From contig QPMI01000232.1 in the NCBI GenBank assembly GCA_004431415.1, forward strand, positions 42,802 to 106,801: a stretch of 64,000 nucleotides of DNA, written 5' to 3'. Positions 63,379-64,000 of this stretch are shown one piece after another. The position numbers and the translations under genes are program-made. Under the pieces are notes generated by a model. It was not told where the DNA came from. It saw only the letters and a list, made by a program, of their open reading frames with translations, and made no database searches. The DNA comes from Cyanophora paradoxa. Taxonomy: Eukaryota; Glaucocystophyceae; Cyanophorales; Cyanophoraceae. Each line of letters begins with the position of its first letter. The first letter of the stretch is position 1.

Positions 63379-64000
63379 GTGGATCGATCCGCTGGGCGCG
63401 ATCGTGAGCCAGACGCAAATACTCAATATATTCGAAGAGTTCACTTGGGCGCAGATCTTCTCGCTCTTCATCGTCTATGACTACGTCGGCATGAGGCGAG
63501 CGGCGCCCCGCCCCCCGCCCGATCGCGAGCGCACGGGGCTGAGGGCGGCAGAGGGCGCGGGCACCGCCGGGGCGCGCAGCAAGGACCTGGTGAAGGAGCT
63601 GCTGGGCGAGTCGGCGAGTCAGCGCCATCACCTACGCCGCCGGACCCGCCCCGCCCCGCCCCGCCCGCCCGGCCTCGCGCCCGGGCCGATCGCGAGCGCG
63701 CGGAGCCTGCAGGACGCACGACCCCGCGATCTCACACGTCGACACGGTGGCCGCCAGCCCTGCCAAACCCGGTTACCCCGGAGCTGACCTGACCGGCGGC
63801 AGGTGCGGGCGTTCAAGCACTCGTCGAACTAGAACTGGGTGGAGGTGGACGTGGTCATGGACCGGCGCGCCCGCCCGCACCCGCGAGATCGCGTGAGGGC
63901 GGCGAGGCTGACGGCGCGCGGGGGCGTTGCAGGCTGACGCTGCTGTACGAAGCACACGACATTGCCGAGGCGCTCAAGAAGAAGCTCGAGGGCTGGCCCT
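63379..64000 (+). pseudogene. Cation diffusion facilitator (CDF/MTP) C-terminal part, apparently damaged
   Basis: Exons spell the end of a CDF zinc/manganese transporter: WIDPLGAI (63379-63403) joined to IFSLFIVYDYVGM (63455-63495), the start and end of the last membrane helix. Then come SKDLVKELLGESAS, THDPAISHVDT joined to VRAFKHSSN, WVEVDVVMD, and EAHDIAEALKKKLEGWP running into the right edge. The intron at 63496-63579 is GC-AG. The helix-less upstream DNA means the transmembrane domain is missing. An in-frame TAG lies between SSN and NWVEVDVVM (63829-63831 region), and the frame shifts by one base after GESA (SAITYAA is in another frame). These suggest a decayed copy, or local sequence errors. 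CDF proteins export divalent metal from the cytosol. Confidence 0.65.

Noticed and set aside
63379-64000. Alternative genetic code with TAG as sense codon
   Set aside because: Only one in-frame TAG was seen in a conserved region, next to a frameshift, and several other genes here appear to end in TAG.
1-64000. tRNA, rRNA or snRNA genes
   Set aside because: I looked for cloverleaf box A/B patterns and rRNA-like blocks and saw none I could support. A covariance-model scan would be needed to exclude small RNAs.

Overview
The window looks like nuclear DNA of a GC-rich unicellular alga or related protist. Genes lie close together on both strands and are cut into many exons by introns of roughly 50-160 bases, too small and too numerous for a plant or animal. 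A large minority of the introns I could place by reading frame start with GC instead of GT. That trait, the very high GC, and the gene content (soluble adenylyl cyclase, F-box, KCTD/BTB, SLC25 carrier, plant-type DJ-1, CDF/MTP transporter remnant, a DIRS-order retroelement) suggest a haptophyte-like organism, but the sequence alone does not settle the lineage. No rRNA, tRNA, CRISPR array or operon was seen.

Layout. 1-110 holds the end of a minus-strand exon, then a long stretch without a convincing gene. 3771-6341 (minus) encodes a coiled-coil protein with two CCCH zinc fingers. 6400-9336 (minus) encodes a tetratricopeptide (TPR) repeat protein. 9657-10661 (plus) is a compact KCTD/BTB protein. 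11122-11868 (minus) is a small ERICH2-like acidic protein, divergent from a coiled-coil/SR protein at 12087-14279. 14935-17037 is an F-box protein with leucine-rich repeats, 17593-17907 a small unknown, and about 18080-22674 a second, larger F-box protein. A palindrome-rich spacer follows. 23702-35463 is a giant soluble adenylyl cyclase: two cyclase domains, an AAA/STAND-like ATPase and a TPR-like tail.

36085-41949 is a complete tyrosine-recombinase (DIRS-order) retrotransposon with textbook split direct repeats A1, B1A2, B2. Its composition differs from the host DNA. Unusually, gag is separated from RT-RNase H and recombinase by the internal B1A2 repeat.

42106-44100 (minus) is an unknown membrane protein, 44637-46046 (minus) a zinc-ribbon protein, and 46397-48407 a mitochondrial carrier resembling the S-adenosylmethionine carrier, with a 7-nt micro-exon. 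48524-53408 (minus) is the most striking locus: exons that stay in frame from a von Willebrand factor A domain, through an IFI44-like P-loop GTPase and two CCCH fingers, to a C-terminal U-box. This suggests one multidomain ubiquitin ligase. 54259-57021 is an unknown Q/P/A-repeat protein, 57312-58727 (minus) a DJ-1/PfpI protein, 58877-60606 a multi-pass membrane protein, and 61871-62850 (minus) an unknown conserved-looking gene. The right edge carries a damaged C-terminal part of a cation diffusion facilitator.

The genes are ordinary eukaryotic single units, not an operon. Several neighbours are divergent, with 150-350 bp between putative starts, so shared promoters are likely. Exon coordinates were worked out by hand from frame continuity and splice signals; gene starts are the weakest part.
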